This document shows, in pieces, positions 8,717 through 17,943 of a stretch of DNA of 64,000 nt. The notes beneath the pieces are model-generated. The model was not told the DNA's origin and did not search any database. It saw nothing but the letters and a program-made list of their open reading frames with translations. Position numbers and translations under genes: made by a program. This DNA comes from Porphyrobacter sp. SLTP (GTDB lineage Bacteria > Pseudomonadota > Alphaproteobacteria > Sphingomonadales > Sphingomonadaceae), in contig NZ_JAAALE010000004.1 of NCBI RefSeq assembly GCF_009905735.1, forward strand, positions 1-64,000. Direction: 5' to 3'. Positions within the stretch are counted from its first letter, which is position 1; each line of letters opens with the position of its first letter.

Positions 8717-9523
8717 ATGCTTCAGCGATTGCGCGATTTCTTCAGGCCCCATTCTCCGCCCAAGCTGCCGGTGGTGCCGAATGGCGCGCGCTATTATGCA
8801 ATTGGTGACATTCACGGGCGGCTTGATCTCTATGAAGCGCTGATTGCCGCCATCGAGGCCGAGATCGTCGCCGCCCCGAAGCTGGACCACCGCATCATCC
8901 TGCTCGGCGATCTGATCGACCGCGGACCGGACAGCGCGGGTGTGGTGACCCGCACACAAGCGTGGCAGCAGGCCCGCAACGTCCAGGTGCTGGCGGGCAA
9001 TCACGAAGAGATGTTCCTCGCCGCTTTTGAAAAGCCCGAGGCCCTGCGCCACTTCCTCAAACATGGCGGGCGCGAGACGATGCTGAGCTACGGCCTGTCG
9101 AGCAAGCAGCTTGCCACACTGGAGCTGGGCGAGATCTTCGCACGGCTGCCGAAGCTCGTGCCGCAGGCCACCCGCGACTACATCGCCGGGTTCGAAACGA
9201 TGATCTGCGCCGGCGACTATGCTTTCGTTCACGCCGGCATCGATCCAGAGCGACCGCTGGGCGAACAGAAGCGCAGCGATCTCCTCTGGATTCGTGAGCG
9301 TTTTCTCAGCCACGAAGGCCCGCTCGAGAAGGTGGTGGTGCACGGCCACACCATTTTCGACCACGTGATGGATTGCGGCAATCGCATCGGCATTGATACT
9401 GGCGCTTTTCGCTCGGGTGTGCTTACAGCGCTCGTGCTTGAGGGCGATCAGCGGCGGATTTTGCAGGCCCGGACCGCGGACGACGGGACGGCGCAGGTGT
9501 TCCACGGCGACCGGGCGCGCTAG
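8717..9523 (+). CDS. PPP-family metallophosphoesterase (serine/threonine phosphatase)
   Basis: Cytosolic phosphatase of 268 residues with the PPP signature set in order: AIGDIHGRLD (GDxHG), LLGDLIDRGPDS (GDxxDRG) and LAGNHEEMF (GNHE), then later metal-binding histidines in YAFVHAGI and VVVHGHTIFD. These bind two metal ions and hydrolyse phosphoprotein or Ap4A-type substrates. Bacterial members of this size act on phosphoserine/threonine or dinucleoside tetraphosphates; which applies cannot be told here. It lies 40 bp upstream of ugd in the same direction, so co-transcription is possible. Confidence 0.87.
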   Translation: MLQRLRDFFRPHSPPKLPVVPNGARYYAIGDIHGRLDLYEALIAAIEAEIVAAPKLDHRIILLGDLIDRGPDSAGVVTRTQAWQQARNVQVLAGNHEEMFLAAFEKPEALRHFLKHGGRETMLSYGLSSKQLATLELGEIFARLPKLVPQATRDYIAGFETMICAGDYAFVHAGIDPERPLGEQKRSDLLWIRERFLSHEGPLEKVVVHGHTIFDHVMDCGNRIGIDTGAFRSGVLTALVLEGDQRRILQARTADDGTAQVFHGDRAR

Positions 9524-9563
9524 ACCGCCAACCGGTGCCGAAATCTCGTAAGGGCCAGAGTTC

Positions 9564-10874
9564 ATGAAAATTGCGATGGTAGGGTCAGGCTATGTCGGGC
9601 TCGTATCAGGGGCGTGCTTTGCCGATTTCGGGCACGACGTGGTCTGCATCGACAAGGATCAGAGCAAGATCGACCGGCTCCACGCCGGGATCATGCCGAT
9701 CTACGAGCCGGGTCTCGATGCGCTGGTCGATAGCAATGTGAAGGCCGGTCGGCTGAGCTTCACCACCGATCTGGGTGAGGGCATTGCGGGCGCGGCGGCG
9801 ATCTTCATCGCGGTCGGCACGCCCAGCCGCCGGGGCGATGGCCATGCCGATCTGACCTTCGTTTACGAAGTCGCCCGCGAAGTCGGCGAGAAGCTGGCGA
9901 ACGACGCCGTGGTCGTCACCAAGTCGACCGTGCCGGTCGGCACCGGGGACGAGGTCGAGCGGATCATCCACGAGACCGGCACCTCTCACAAGGTCTCGGT
10001 CGTCTCCAACCCCGAGTTCCTGCGCGAAGGCGCGGCGATCGGCGATTTCAAGCGGCCTGACCGGATCGTGATCGGCGCCGAGGACGACTTCGGGCGCGAG
10101 GTCATGCGCGAGGTCTATCGCCCGCTGTTCCTCAACGAGAGCCCGATCCTGTTCACCAGCCGCCGCACCAGCGAGCTGATCAAGTACGCCGCCAACGCTT
10201 TCCTCGCGACCAAGATCACCTTCATCAACGAGATGGCGGACCTGTGCGAGAAGGTTGGCGCCAATGTGCAGGACGTCTCCCGCGGGATCGGCATGGACAA
10301 GCGCATCGGTTCCAAGTTCCTCCACGCCGGTCCCGGCTATGGCGGGTCGTGCTTCCCCAAGGATACCCTCGCCCTGCTCAAGACCGCCGAGGATTACGAC
10401 AGCCCGGTGCGGATCGTCGAGGCCGTGGTCAAGGTCAACGACAGCCGCAAGCGCGCGATGGGCCGCAAGGTCGTCGACGCGCTCGGCGGGCTGGACGAAG
10501 CGCGCGGCAAGAAGGCGGCGCTGCTCGGCCTGACCTTCAAGCCGAACACGGATGATATGCGCGACAGCCCGGCGATTGCGATCGCGCAGACGCTGATGGA
10601 CGCAGGGGTCGACGTCGCCGCTTACGATCCGGAAGGCATGGAGCAGGCCCGCCCGCTGCTGCCCGGCGTGGCCATGTGTGCCAATCCCTATGCCGCAATT
10701 GAAGGCGCGGATGTGGTGGTGATCGTGACCGAATGGGACGCTTTCCGCGCGCTCGATTTCAAGCGGGTGAAGGAGCTGGCGAACGCGCCGGTGCTGGTGG
10801 ACTTGCGCAACATCTACAAGCCCGATGACATGGCCGCCGCCGGGTTCACTTATGTGAGCGTGGGTAGGGCGTAG
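9564..10874 (+). CDS. ugd: UDP-glucose 6-dehydrogenase
   Basis: NAD-dependent cytosolic enzyme of 436 residues (normal length) that oxidises UDP-glucose to UDP-glucuronate for exopolysaccharide or lipid modification. The N-terminal Rossmann motif is MVGSGYVGLVSG. VSNPEFLREGAAIGDF is the substrate-binding loop, and GPGYGGSCFPKDTLAL contains the catalytic cysteine. The C-terminal UDP-binding domain follows (GLTFKPNTDDMRDSPA). It could serve the NfrB-like polysaccharide genes further left, but no sugar cluster adjoins it. Confidence 0.96.
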   Translation: MKIAMVGSGYVGLVSGACFADFGHDVVCIDKDQSKIDRLHAGIMPIYEPGLDALVDSNVKAGRLSFTTDLGEGIAGAAAIFIAVGTPSRRGDGHADLTFVYEVAREVGEKLANDAVVVTKSTVPVGTGDEVERIIHETGTSHKVSVVSNPEFLREGAAIGDFKRPDRIVIGAEDDFGREVMREVYRPLFLNESPILFTSRRTSELIKYAANAFLATKITFINEMADLCEKVGANVQDVSRGIGMDKRIGSKFLHAGPGYGGSCFPKDTLALLKTAEDYDSPVRIVEAVVKVNDSRKRAMGRKVVDALGGLDEARGKKAALLGLTFKPNTDDMRDSPAIAIAQTLMDAGVDVAAYDPEGMEQARPLLPGVAMCANPYAAIEGADVVVIVTEWDAFRALDFKRVKELANAPVLVDLRNIYKPDDMAAAGFTYVSVGRA

Positions 10875-10891
10875 CAGCTTAGGCATTGCGC

Positions 10892-10999
10892 CTTTAAGCC
10901 CCTTCCCTTGAGGGAAGGGGTTGGGGATGGGTGTTCGACACCCGCGGATGCCTTACCCCCTCCCCCTACCCCCTCCCCAAGGGGAGGGGAAATCTCCGC
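10892..10999. repeat. Intergenic hairpins between convergent ugd and the pentapeptide gene
   Basis: Three short palindromes follow one another: cccttcccttgagggaaggg (about 10900-10919), gggtgttcgacaccc (about 10928-10942) and ccctccccaaggggaggg (about 10971-10988). They sit between two convergent stop codons and probably serve as bidirectional terminators; the runs are C/G-rich and not T-rich. They resemble other intergenic palindromes in the window. Confidence 0.5.
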
Positions 11000-12535
11000 C
11001 TACCGCGGGGTCAGATCCAGCCCGTCGGCAAAACCCGCTCTTGCGCCGCAGCTGATGAACTCGCCCGCTTCCTCCGGCGTGCCGCCGAGGTTGCCACTGT
11101 AGCGAAACAGGATCCGTCGCCCCTCGACTCGGAAGAGCGAAACCTTGGCGCCCGTCTCCGCGCTGACCGCGCTCCACCAGCCGGTGGCCCGGTCAAACCG
11201 CGCCGCTTCCACCCCCAGATCGCACATATGCGCGTTGCCGCCGATGGCGCTGCCGCTGGCGGCGATGCTGCCGTCGGGATTGCCGGTCAGGGTGACGCTC
11301 TGATCGCTTGCGTCGATCAGCACCGGGATGATGCGTTCGTAGAGGGGGCCGCTGCGCATCGCTTCAGGCAGCGGCAGCAGGCGGCCGTGATAGGTCACGC
11401 TTTGGCCGGGTGCGAGGGTGATGCCGGGGCCCAGCTGGCCGCGCAGGACGGCGAGGCGCGCTTCGTAAAGATCGCTGAGGCAGGCGCGATCCTCGCAGGC
11501 GGAGCGTGATTTGAGCCAGCGGCGCTGCTCGGCCAGATCGCCCTTCCCCGCCGCCCGCAGCTCGCGCCACACCTCGGCCAATTCGAGGTCATAGCGGCGC
11601 AGGACATATTCATATTCGTCGCAGATCATCGTCTCGACCGGGGTTGCGGCCTTGGCGCAATCGAAGCTGGGGCGATCCACCTCGGCGCTGGCGGCAAGCG
11701 TGCCATCGATGATCGTGCGCGCCTCCTCGGCGCTGATCGTGGCGGTGACGGGGACGTATTCCCTGTCGGGATAGGTCGGGGTGAAATATGTCGCCAGCCG
11801 CAGCGGGCCGGTGATCCGCGCGCCGCCAAGATTGACGAGCGAGCGCGGCGAGACTGTGGTGTTGTTGAGGGTAGCGCCGAGGTTCATCCGTGCATCCCAC
11901 AGGCCCAGCGCGCTGATGTCGGCGCCGGTCAGATTGGCGTCGGTCAGGTCGGGCGTGGCATTGATGCACCATTCGTCGACTGTGATCCCGCAGGCGAAGG
12001 TCGCGTCGGTGAGGTTGGCCGCTCTGAAGCGGACCTCGCCAAAATCCGCGCCCTGCCATGCGGAGACGAAGCGGATGCCGTACAGGTCTGCGCCGGTGAA
12101 ATTGGTCCCGGCGAAATTCGTCCCGAGCATCGAACCCCACGACCAGTGCGCGCCGCTGGCCTTGGCGTTGGTCAGGGCGACCCGCACCAGTCTCAGCCCC
12201 GGGACGATGGTATTCTCCCAATTGGTGCCATCGAGATCGGTCGAGACCAGGCACGCATTGGCGAGTAGCGCGGCGGGTTCGCGCATGTCGGCGCCTCTGA
12301 AATTGCCGCCCCGCACGATCCGGCGGTGGCCCGCAGGCGCAGCGCGCAGCGCTTGGGCTAGGTCGGCAGGGGAGGTCATCGCGCGCGCATCGATGATCGC
12401 CCATGTCGCGCGGGCACCGGGTGCCTCGCCGGGGAGCGCGCAGGACTCAATGGCTTCAAGCTCGGCCGCGTCTTCCGGATCAGGCGCCTGAACAGCAAGC
12501 GAAAGCGCGGCGGCAAGCGTGAACATTGGCGGCAA
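11000..12535 (-). CDS. Exported pentapeptide-repeat protein fused to an LprI-like domain
   Basis: Predicted exported protein of 511 residues; the N-terminus (MFTLAAALSLAVQAPDPEDA) looks like a signal peptide. Residues about 75-245 carry pentapeptide-type A(D/N)LxX runs such as GGNFRGADMREPA, GTNFAGTNFTGADLYG and DLTDANLTGADISALG, expected to form a right-handed quadrilateral beta-helix. Residues about 290-365 match the LprI lysozyme-inhibitor-like domain: FDCAKAATPVETMICD, then ELAEVWREL, then SACEDRACLSDLYEARLAVL with paired cysteines. The C-terminal 140 residues are unassigned. The fusion suggests an envelope or periplasmic role. The start could also be the ATG at 12526. Confidence 0.7.
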   Translation of the reverse strand: MPPMFTLAAALSLAVQAPDPEDAAELEAIESCALPGEAPGARATWAIIDARAMTSPADLAQALRAAPAGHRRIVRGGNFRGADMREPAALLANACLVSTDLDGTNWENTIVPGLRLVRVALTNAKASGAHWSWGSMLGTNFAGTNFTGADLYGIRFVSAWQGADFGEVRFRAANLTDATFACGITVDEWCINATPDLTDANLTGADISALGLWDARMNLGATLNNTTVSPRSLVNLGGARITGPLRLATYFTPTYPDREYVPVTATISAEEARTIIDGTLAASAEVDRPSFDCAKAATPVETMICDEYEYVLRRYDLELAEVWRELRAAGKGDLAEQRRWLKSRSACEDRACLSDLYEARLAVLRGQLGPGITLAPGQSVTYHGRLLPLPEAMRSGPLYERIIPVLIDASDQSVTLTGNPDGSIAASGSAIGGNAHMCDLGVEAARFDRATGWWSAVSAETGAKVSLFRVEGRRILFRYSGNLGGTPEEAGEFISCGARAGFADGLDLTPR

Positions 12536-12599
12536 ATCCTTCCGAAGGACAGGTTACGCAAAGGGGCGCGGATAGACAAATCCCGTCGTCATGGGGCGA

Positions 12600-12799
12600 C
12601 CTTCCCTCCCCGTTCCGCAGGAATGGGGAGGGACTTTAGGGCGCGCACCCATCGGTCGCGCAGCGACCGCAAGGCCGACCGGCCGCCCGCAGGTGCTCCG
12701 TAGCAAAGCGAAGGAAACCGCACCGAGGACGTTCGCCCGGACGGGCGAGCGAAAAACAAACACGCCCTCAAGTAGCGAAGCGGTAGGGCAACAAATCCA
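12600..12799. other. Non-coding stretch beside rnpB with hairpin; no supported gene
   Basis: ccctccccgttccgcaggaa followed by tggggaggg (12605-12633) forms a hairpin like the palindromes around the DUF559 gene. The rest is open in several frames on both strands, but the translations are arginine-rich, have no recognisable motif and no ribosome site, so I do not call a gene. The sequence lies just beyond the 3' end of RNase P RNA. Confidence 0.4.
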
Positions 12800-12800
12800 T

Positions 12801-13226
12801 ATCAGGGGGCCATCATAAGCCGGGTTCTGTTGCCTAAGGCGGTATCCTTGCGGACGGGCCTCAGGTGGCAGCCATTCATCTGCTCGCCGGATTGCTCCGG
12901 CGCTCTAGCAGCCAACCCGGGTCTCTCGGCGCGAAACACGCCTACCCTTCTTGCGAAAGGCGCGAGACCCCTATTCGGCCTTGCTCCGGGTGGGGTTTGC
13001 CATGCGGTTGCTGTTGCCAGCCCCCCGGTGCGCTTTTACCGCACCCTTTCACCCTTGCCTGTCCCCCGGGACGAACCCGGGGCCATCGGCGGTTTGCTCT
13101 CTGTGGCACTTTCCCTTGCGCCCCCGAAGGCGCGCCGGCGGGCGTTACCCGCCACCCTTGTTTCGTGGAGCCCGGACTTTCCTCGCGTCCCCGAAAGGAC
13201 ACGCGGCTGCCTCAGGCCCCCTGACG
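12801..13226 (-). ncRNA. rnpB: RNase P RNA (bacterial type A)
   Basis: Catalytic RNA of RNase P, which removes tRNA 5' leaders. On the minus strand the universally conserved gaggaaagtccgggctcc lies at 13167-13184, and the conserved 3' segment cagaacccggcttat at 12815-12829. The ends are set by helix P1: tcagggggcc (minus strand, 13224-13215) pairs with ggccccctga (12811-12802). Length is about 425 nt, normal for alphaproteobacteria. Exact ends are good to a few bases. Confidence 0.93.
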
Positions 13227-13285
13227 GTGCGCGCTATAGGCGGGAGCGGCGGGATTTGCAAAGCTGCCCCGCCGCTCGCCCGAGT

Positions 13286-14017
13286 TCACGCGGCGGGATC
13301 GCTGTCACGCCCACCGATATTGGCGAGGCTTTCGTCCGGCGCCAGCAACAGCTTCCACACCAGCGCGCCAATCGCTGCGCCCGCCAGCGGGGCGACCCAG
13401 AACAGCCACAACTGCCCGACCGCCGCCGTATCGGCGTAGAACGCCACGCTGGTCGAACGCGCCGGATTGACCGAGGTGTTGGTGACCGGAATGGAAATGA
13501 GGTGGATCAGCGTCAGCGCCAGCCCGATCGAAATCGGTGCGAAGCCGCCCGGCACCTTGGACGAGGTCGAACCGAGGATCACGACCAGGAACCCTGCCGT
13601 CAGCACCACCTCGGTCACCAAGGCAGCCAGCATCGAATATCCGCCGGGCGAAAGCTCCCCATAACCATTGGAGGCAAAGCCGCCCGCTGCAAAGCCCGGC
13701 GCGCCGCTGGCGATTACGTAGAGCATCCCCGCCGCGCAGAACGAACCGATCACCTGCGCCGCCCAGTAGGGCGCCAGTTCACTCCACGAAAAGCGTCCGC
13801 CAATCGCGAGGCCCAAGCTGACCGCCGGATTGAAATGGCCACCCGAAATGCCGCCGACCGCATAGGCCATCGTCAACACCGTCAAGCCGAAGGCGAGCGA
13901 TACCCCCGCAAAGCCGATCCCCAGTTCGGGAAAGCCCGCCGCCAGCACCGCCGACCCGCAGCCGCCGAACACCAGCCAGAACGTGCCGAAAAACTCGGCT
14001 GCCAACTTCCTTGTCAT
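13286..14017 (-). CDS. aqpZ: Aquaporin Z-type water channel
   Basis: Inner-membrane channel of 243 residues in the MIP family. It has the two half-helix NPA loops [11 protein letters not shown] and [14 protein letters not shown] and about six hydrophobic helices. The Thr-Ser-Val-Asn-Pro-Ala-Arg form of the second loop, with Arg after NPA, is typical of water-selective AqpZ. The start [14 protein letters not shown] is standard for the family; longer in-frame starts run into the upstream gene. It follows the Ami_2 amidase gene after 61 bp on the same strand. Confidence 0.93.
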   Translation of the reverse strand: MTRKLAAEFFGTFWLVFGGCGSAVLAAGFPELGIGFAGVSLAFGLTVLTMAYAVGGISGGHFNPAVSLGLAIGGRFSWSELAPYWAAQVIGSFCAAGMLYVIASGAPGFAAGGFASNGYGELSPGGYSMLAALVTEVVLTAGFLVVILGSTSSKVPGGFAPISIGLALTLIHLISIPVTNTSVNPARSTSVAFYADTAAVGQLWLFWVAPLAGAAIGALVWKLLLAPDESLANIGGRDSDPAA

Positions 14018-14078
14018 CCCACTCTCCCCCGTATGGCCCGCCGGATCCCAATCCGGCCAGACGTTGAAAATCCGTGAG

Positions 14079-14792
14079 CTACCGGGTCCGCCCCTGATCG
14101 CGGTCGAGCAGCAATTGCCACAGGATCGCGGCGATCTCGCCATCGGGGATGCCGGTGATGTGTTCGGGCCGCCAGCGCCGTTCGAACGCCTCGACCGCTT
14201 TGGTCTGGTCGGTGATGTCGTAGCCGAAGCGCTCCAGTGCGAGGAAGAACGAGCCTTCGTTGTGGAACGGATTGCCCGCTGCCAGGCTTTGCGGGCGCGG
14301 CAGGCACAGCTTGTATTGCGCCAGCCGGTCCCACGGAAACAGCTCGCCCGGATCGACCTTGCGCATCGGCGCGACGCAGGAATGACCGACCACGTTGGCG
14401 CGGGGGATGTCGTACTGTTTGACGATCCGGCTGAGCAGCGGGATCAGCGCCTCGATCTGCGCATCGGTAAACCCGCGGTAGCCAAGACCATGCCCGGGGT
14501 GATCCAGTTCGATCCCGATACTCGCCGAATTCACGTCGGGAATGCCGCGCCAGAAGCTCGCGCCCGCGTGCCAGGCGCGCTTGTCCTCCGGCACCAGACG
14601 GATCACGCCGCCTTCCTCGGTGATGAGGTAGTGGGCGCTGACCTTGGCCTCGGGGTCCGTCAGCCGCTCAAGCGCGGCGCCGACCGGCTTCATCTCGGTA
14701 TAGTGCAGCACCACCATGCTGACCGGCAGGCTGCGTTCGTCAAAGTTGGGCGAGAGGCGTTCCTCGTGAACCAGTTCGTCCTCCCCCTCCAT
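14079..14792 (-). CDS. N-acetylmuramoyl-L-alanine amidase (AmpD/Ami_2 family)
   Basis: Zinc amidase of 237 residues that cleaves the MurNAc-L-Ala bond of peptidoglycan fragments. Zinc ligands and motifs visible are VVLHYTEM (first His), [13 protein letters not shown] and [21 protein letters not shown] (second His and Asp region). A C-terminal peptidoglycan-binding-like part (about residues 185-237) follows. No signal peptide is visible, so an AmpD-like cytosolic recycling role is likely. It begins 10 bp after chpT and probably belongs to the JAMM-chpT-amidase operon. Confidence 0.87.
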   Translation of the reverse strand: MEGEDELVHEERLSPNFDERSLPVSMVVLHYTEMKPVGAALERLTDPEAKVSAHYLITEEGGVIRLVPEDKRAWHAGASFWRGIPDVNSASIGIELDHPGHGLGYRGFTDAQIEALIPLLSRIVKQYDIPRANVVGHSCVAPMRKVDPGELFPWDRLAQYKLCLPRPQSLAAGNPFHNEGSFFLALERFGYDITDQTKAVEAFERRWRPEHITGIPDGEIAAILWQLLLDRDQGRTR

Positions 14793-14802
14793 TATCGTCC
14801 CC

Positions 14803-15456
14803 TCAGCCGATCATGCCGTCAGGCTCGGGCAGCACCGCGCCCAGGACCAGCGCTCCGTCGCCCAGCTTGTACTGGAGGCCGCCCTCCATCTCCTCGGCCA
14901 GCACCGCGATCATGTGTGCAGCAGCAGTGCGGCTGGTGATTTCGCTCTCGGCAAGGTCGCCTTGCAGCGCGCGGCCGATGGTTTCGTCGAACGCGATCCG
15001 CTCGCCGCGCGCCCGCGCCACGATCTCGACCGCGCCGTCGCGCCGTTCCGCTCCGATATCGAGCGTCCCGCCGCGCACCAGCGCGTCCAATCCGATCTGC
15101 GCGAGGTTCAGCAGCACCTTCACCGCCGGCTTGGGCAGGCTGGGTTCCGCGATTGCCCAATTCACATCGACCCGCTTGGCATCGGACGCCAGCGCGTCGA
15201 TCACCGCCTTGGCCTCATCCACCGGGATCGCCTCACCAAAGCCGCCTGCCGCGCCGAAGGCCAGCCTGAAGAACTTGAGCTTGTCGGTGCTGATCCGGGC
15301 GGATTGTTCCAGCAGCTCCATGCAGCGCGCGCGCATCTGGGGGTCCTGCTCGTCGGCGAGCAGCTCCAGCCCATTGGCGAGCGCGCCGACCGGAGAGAGC
15401 ATATCGTGGCACAGACGCGAGCACAGCATCGCGGCAAGATCAGTCTGGGAAATCAT
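14803..15456 (-). CDS. chpT: Histidine phosphotransferase ChpT
   Basis: Cytosolic phosphotransfer protein of 217 residues that passes phosphate from the hybrid kinase CckA to CtrA and CpdR in alphaproteobacterial cell-cycle and motility control. The phospho-accepting His is in SRLCHDMLSPVGALANG (His17). The C-terminal half is a degenerate HATPase-like fold (ALVRGGTLDIGAE, GLQYKLGDGALVLGAVLPEP). Length is normal. It starts 9 bp after the JAMM-protease gene and is followed closely by an amidase. Its presence fits the CtrA-like box found at 35721-35735. Confidence 0.92.
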   Translation of the reverse strand: MISQTDLAAMLCSRLCHDMLSPVGALANGLELLADEQDPQMRARCMELLEQSARISTDKLKFFRLAFGAAGGFGEAIPVDEAKAVIDALASDAKRVDVNWAIAEPSLPKPAVKVLLNLAQIGLDALVRGGTLDIGAERRDGAVEIVARARGERIAFDETIGRALQGDLAESEITSRTAAAHMIAVLAEEMEGGLQYKLGDGALVLGAVLPEPDGMIG

Positions 15457-15465
15457 GGCGCTTTC

Positions 15466-15864
15466 CTAGCCATCGATCATGGCAAAGGGAAGGGCGACAA
15501 ACCCTTGTTCCCCGTCCATCCAGAACTTCACGTCGCGTCCGGCGATGATTGCCCACACACGGCCATCGCCCGAGGCCGAGGCGCGGTCTGTGGCGGAGGG
15601 CGCGGGCGGCCCTGCGGGATGCGAGTGGAAATAGCCAAGCACCCGCGGCCCGGTTCCACCGCGCGCGGCGCGATGCGCATCGATCAGCGCCTGCGGGTCG
15701 ATTTCGAAATGGGTCTGCGGGGCAGGATGGACATTTCGGGTTTCGCGCGCCTCGGTGATGCGGGTGCCCTCCCCCAGCAACAACCCGCACGCCTCCAAGG
15801 GGTGAGCGGCGGCAGCGGCGGCGCGCATGGTGGCGAGGGCTTGGCTTGTCACTTCGACTTGCAT
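15466..15864 (-). CDS. JAMM/MPN-domain metallopeptidase (Mov34/PAD-1-like)
   Basis: Small cytosolic protein of 132 residues with the JAMM zinc signature: Glu in CGLLLGEGTRI, then YFHSHPAGPPAPSATD (HxHP...S..D). Prokaryotic JAMM proteins cleave isopeptide or C-terminal peptide bonds of small ubiquitin-like sulfur carriers or cysteine adducts. The start MQVEVTSQAL at 15864 is preferred; upstream in-frame starts would run antisense across rluD. It heads the operon with chpT and an amidase. Only 16 bp separate its start codon from the divergent rluD start. Confidence 0.8.
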   Translation of the reverse strand: MQVEVTSQALATMRAAAAAAHPLEACGLLLGEGTRITEARETRNVHPAPQTHFEIDPQALIDAHRAARGGTGPRVLGYFHSHPAGPPAPSATDRASASGDGRVWAIIAGRDVKFWMDGEQGFVALPFAMIDG

Positions 15865-15880
15865 CACGCATGGCCATACC

Positions 15881-16834
15881 ATGTCCGGACCCGAAATCAT
15901 CAATGGCACCATCTCCGCCCCCGCCCGCCTCGATAAAGCGCTGGCCGACGCCACAGGCTTGTCCCGTGCGCGGGTGCAGGGGTTGATCGAGCAGGGCCGG
16001 GTCGATGTCGCGGGCAAGACAGCGACCTCTGCCTCGACGAAAGTCGCCGCCGATACGCCGTTCCGCATCATCATTGCCGCCGCGATGCCGGCCGAAGCGC
16101 AGCCCGAGGATATTCCGCTCGTCATCGCTTATGAGGACGCGCACCTGATCGTGGTCGACAAGCCTGCGGGCATGGTCGTCCACCCGGCGGTCGGCAATAT
16201 CACCGGCACGCTGGTCAACGCGCTGCTGCACCATTGCCGGGGCAACCTGTCCGGCATCAACGGCGTCGCCCGGCCCGGCATTGTTCACCGGATCGACAAG
16301 GACACCTCGGGGCTACTGGTGGTCGCCAAGTCGGACGCGGCGCATGAAGGGCTCGCCATCCAGTTCGCCGCGCACACCGTCCACCGCCGCTATATCGCGG
16401 TCTGCGCCGGGCACCCCTCGCCGTCCGAAGGCACGATCAACGCCCGCGTCGGACGGTCGGATGGCGACAGAAAGAAAATGACGGTGCTGCCCAACAATTC
16501 CTCACGCGGGAAAACGGCGATCACCCATTATACCGTGATCGAACGGCTGGATGACGCCGCGGTGATCGAATGCCGGTTGGAAACCGGGCGCACCCATCAG
16601 GTGCGTGTTCACTTTGCGTCAATCGGCCATCCGCTACTGGGAGACCCTGCCTATGGCCGTACCCCCAAATCCCTTCGCGCCGATCTGGAGCGACTCGGCT
16701 TTGCCCGGCAGGCCCTGCACGCCGCCGAGCTTGGCTTTGTCCATCCGGTGACGGGCGAATCGATCCGTTTCAGCAGCGATCTTCCGCAAGACATGTCGGA
16801 ACTTATCGACCAACTGCGACATAGTAATCGATGA
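15881..16834 (+). CDS. rluD: RluD-type 23S rRNA pseudouridine synthase (RluA family)
   Basis: Cytosolic enzyme of 317 residues. An N-terminal S4 RNA-binding domain (ARLDKALADATGLSRARVQG) precedes the RluA catalytic domain with the signature HRIDKDTSGLLVVAK (catalytic Asp) and later RLETGRTHQVRVHF. RluD family members isomerise uridines of helix 69 in 23S rRNA; RluA or RluC specificity cannot be excluded from sequence alone. The start MSGPEIINGT is chosen because the longer reading would overlap the divergent JAMM gene. Confidence 0.9.
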   Translation: MSGPEIINGTISAPARLDKALADATGLSRARVQGLIEQGRVDVAGKTATSASTKVAADTPFRIIIAAAMPAEAQPEDIPLVIAYEDAHLIVVDKPAGMVVHPAVGNITGTLVNALLHHCRGNLSGINGVARPGIVHRIDKDTSGLLVVAKSDAAHEGLAIQFAAHTVHRRYIAVCAGHPSPSEGTINARVGRSDGDRKKMTVLPNNSSRGKTAITHYTVIERLDDAAVIECRLETGRTHQVRVHFASIGHPLLGDPAYGRTPKSLRADLERLGFARQALHAAELGFVHPVTGESIRFSSDLPQDMSELIDQLRHSNR

Positions 16835-16948
16835 AACCCGCATACATCTGAGGCGTTTTCGCGTATATATAGAACCCGTGGCCCAGTTCGCGGGATGCCC
16901 ATCAGGGGTCCCGTGCAAGCGGTCGACGCTAGAAAGGTTAGGTAAAAC

Positions 16949-17869
16949 GTGACCAAGTCCCAAAGTGTCCGATCGAAGTCGTCTTCGGTCCCGGCCCTCA
17001 GCGGTGAGCAGAGCCTCAACCGCTATCTTTCGGAAATCCGCAAGTTCCCGATCCTGACCGCCGAGCAGGAATATATGCTCGCCAAGCGCTATCAGGAGCA
17101 TGAGGACCCCGAAGCGGCCGCCCAGCTTGTTTCCAGCCACCTGCGGCTCGTCGCGAAGATCGCGATGGGGTACCGCGGCTATGGCCTGCCCGTGTCCGAT
17201 TTGATTTCGGAAGGCAATGTGGGCCTGATGCAGGGCGTCAAGAAGTTCGAACCCGATCGCGGTTTCCGCCTCGCGACCTACGCGATGTGGTGGATCAAGG
17301 CGTCGATGCAGGAATTCATCCTGCGCTCGTGGAGCCTCGTCAAGATGGGGACCACCGCGGCGCAGAAGAAGCTGTTCTTCAACCTGCGCCGGATGAAGAA
17401 GCAGCTCGAAGCCTACGAGGATTCCGACCTGTCCCCCGAGGACGTGACCAAGATCGCGACCGATCTCGGCGTGCCGGAGCAGGAAGTCATCAACATGAAC
17501 CGCCGGATGATGATGGGCGGCGATGCGTCGCTCAACGTCAGCTTGCGCGGGGATGAGGAAGGCTCGGGCCAGTGGCAGGATTGGCTGGCGGATGATCGCC
17601 CCTTGCAGGACGAAACCGTCGCCGATGCCGAAGAATCGCAGATGCGCATGGCGATGCTGTCCGAAGCGATGGAAAGCCTCAACGAGCGTGAGCGTCACAT
17701 TCTGACCGAGCGCCGCTTGACCGAAAAGCCGCAGACGCTGGAAGAGCTGAGCCAGGCCTATGACGTCAGCCGCGAACGCATCCGTCAGATCGAAGTGCGC
17801 GCGTTCGAAAAGCTGCAAAAGGCCATGCAGCGGATCGCTGGCGAGCGGTTGCTGCCCGGCGTGGCGTAA
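16949..17869 (+). CDS. rpoH: RNA polymerase sigma-32 factor RpoH
   Basis: Heat-shock sigma factor of 306 residues, GTG start with aaaggtt upstream. Region 2 is seen in LVASHLRLVAKIAMGYRGYG-like sequence, with the RpoH box QKKLFFNLRRMKKQL just after WSLVKMGTTAA. Region 4 (QTLEELSQAYDVSRERIRQI) binds the -35 element. It directs chaperone and protease genes such as clpP and clpX in this window. The gap upstream holds tatata near 16866 that could be a -10 box. A strong hairpin follows it. Confidence 0.95.
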   Translation: MTKSQSVRSKSSSVPALSGEQSLNRYLSEIRKFPILTAEQEYMLAKRYQEHEDPEAAAQLVSSHLRLVAKIAMGYRGYGLPVSDLISEGNVGLMQGVKKFEPDRGFRLATYAMWWIKASMQEFILRSWSLVKMGTTAAQKKLFFNLRRMKKQLEAYEDSDLSPEDVTKIATDLGVPEQEVINMNRRMMMGGDASLNVSLRGDEEGSGQWQDWLADDRPLQDETVADAEESQMRMAMLSEAMESLNERERHILTERRLTEKPQTLEELSQAYDVSRERIRQIEVRAFEKLQKAMQRIAGERLLPGVA

Positions 17870-17943
17870 CTGCCCACACGTCGTGGCGACGTAGTAGGCC
17901 AGTCATTGCATGATCATCGCGCAGTCATTGCGCGGTCTTGAAG

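Noticed and set aside
9606-10886. Long open frame (about 426 codons) antisense to ugd
   Set aside because: It lies fully opposite a clear ugd gene and its translation is Ala/Arg/Gly/His-rich without domains; high GC codon bias creates such shadows.
12554-12763. Short open frames in the spacer beside rnpB
   Set aside because: Frames are open on both strands because of base composition and the hairpin; no start context or family match.
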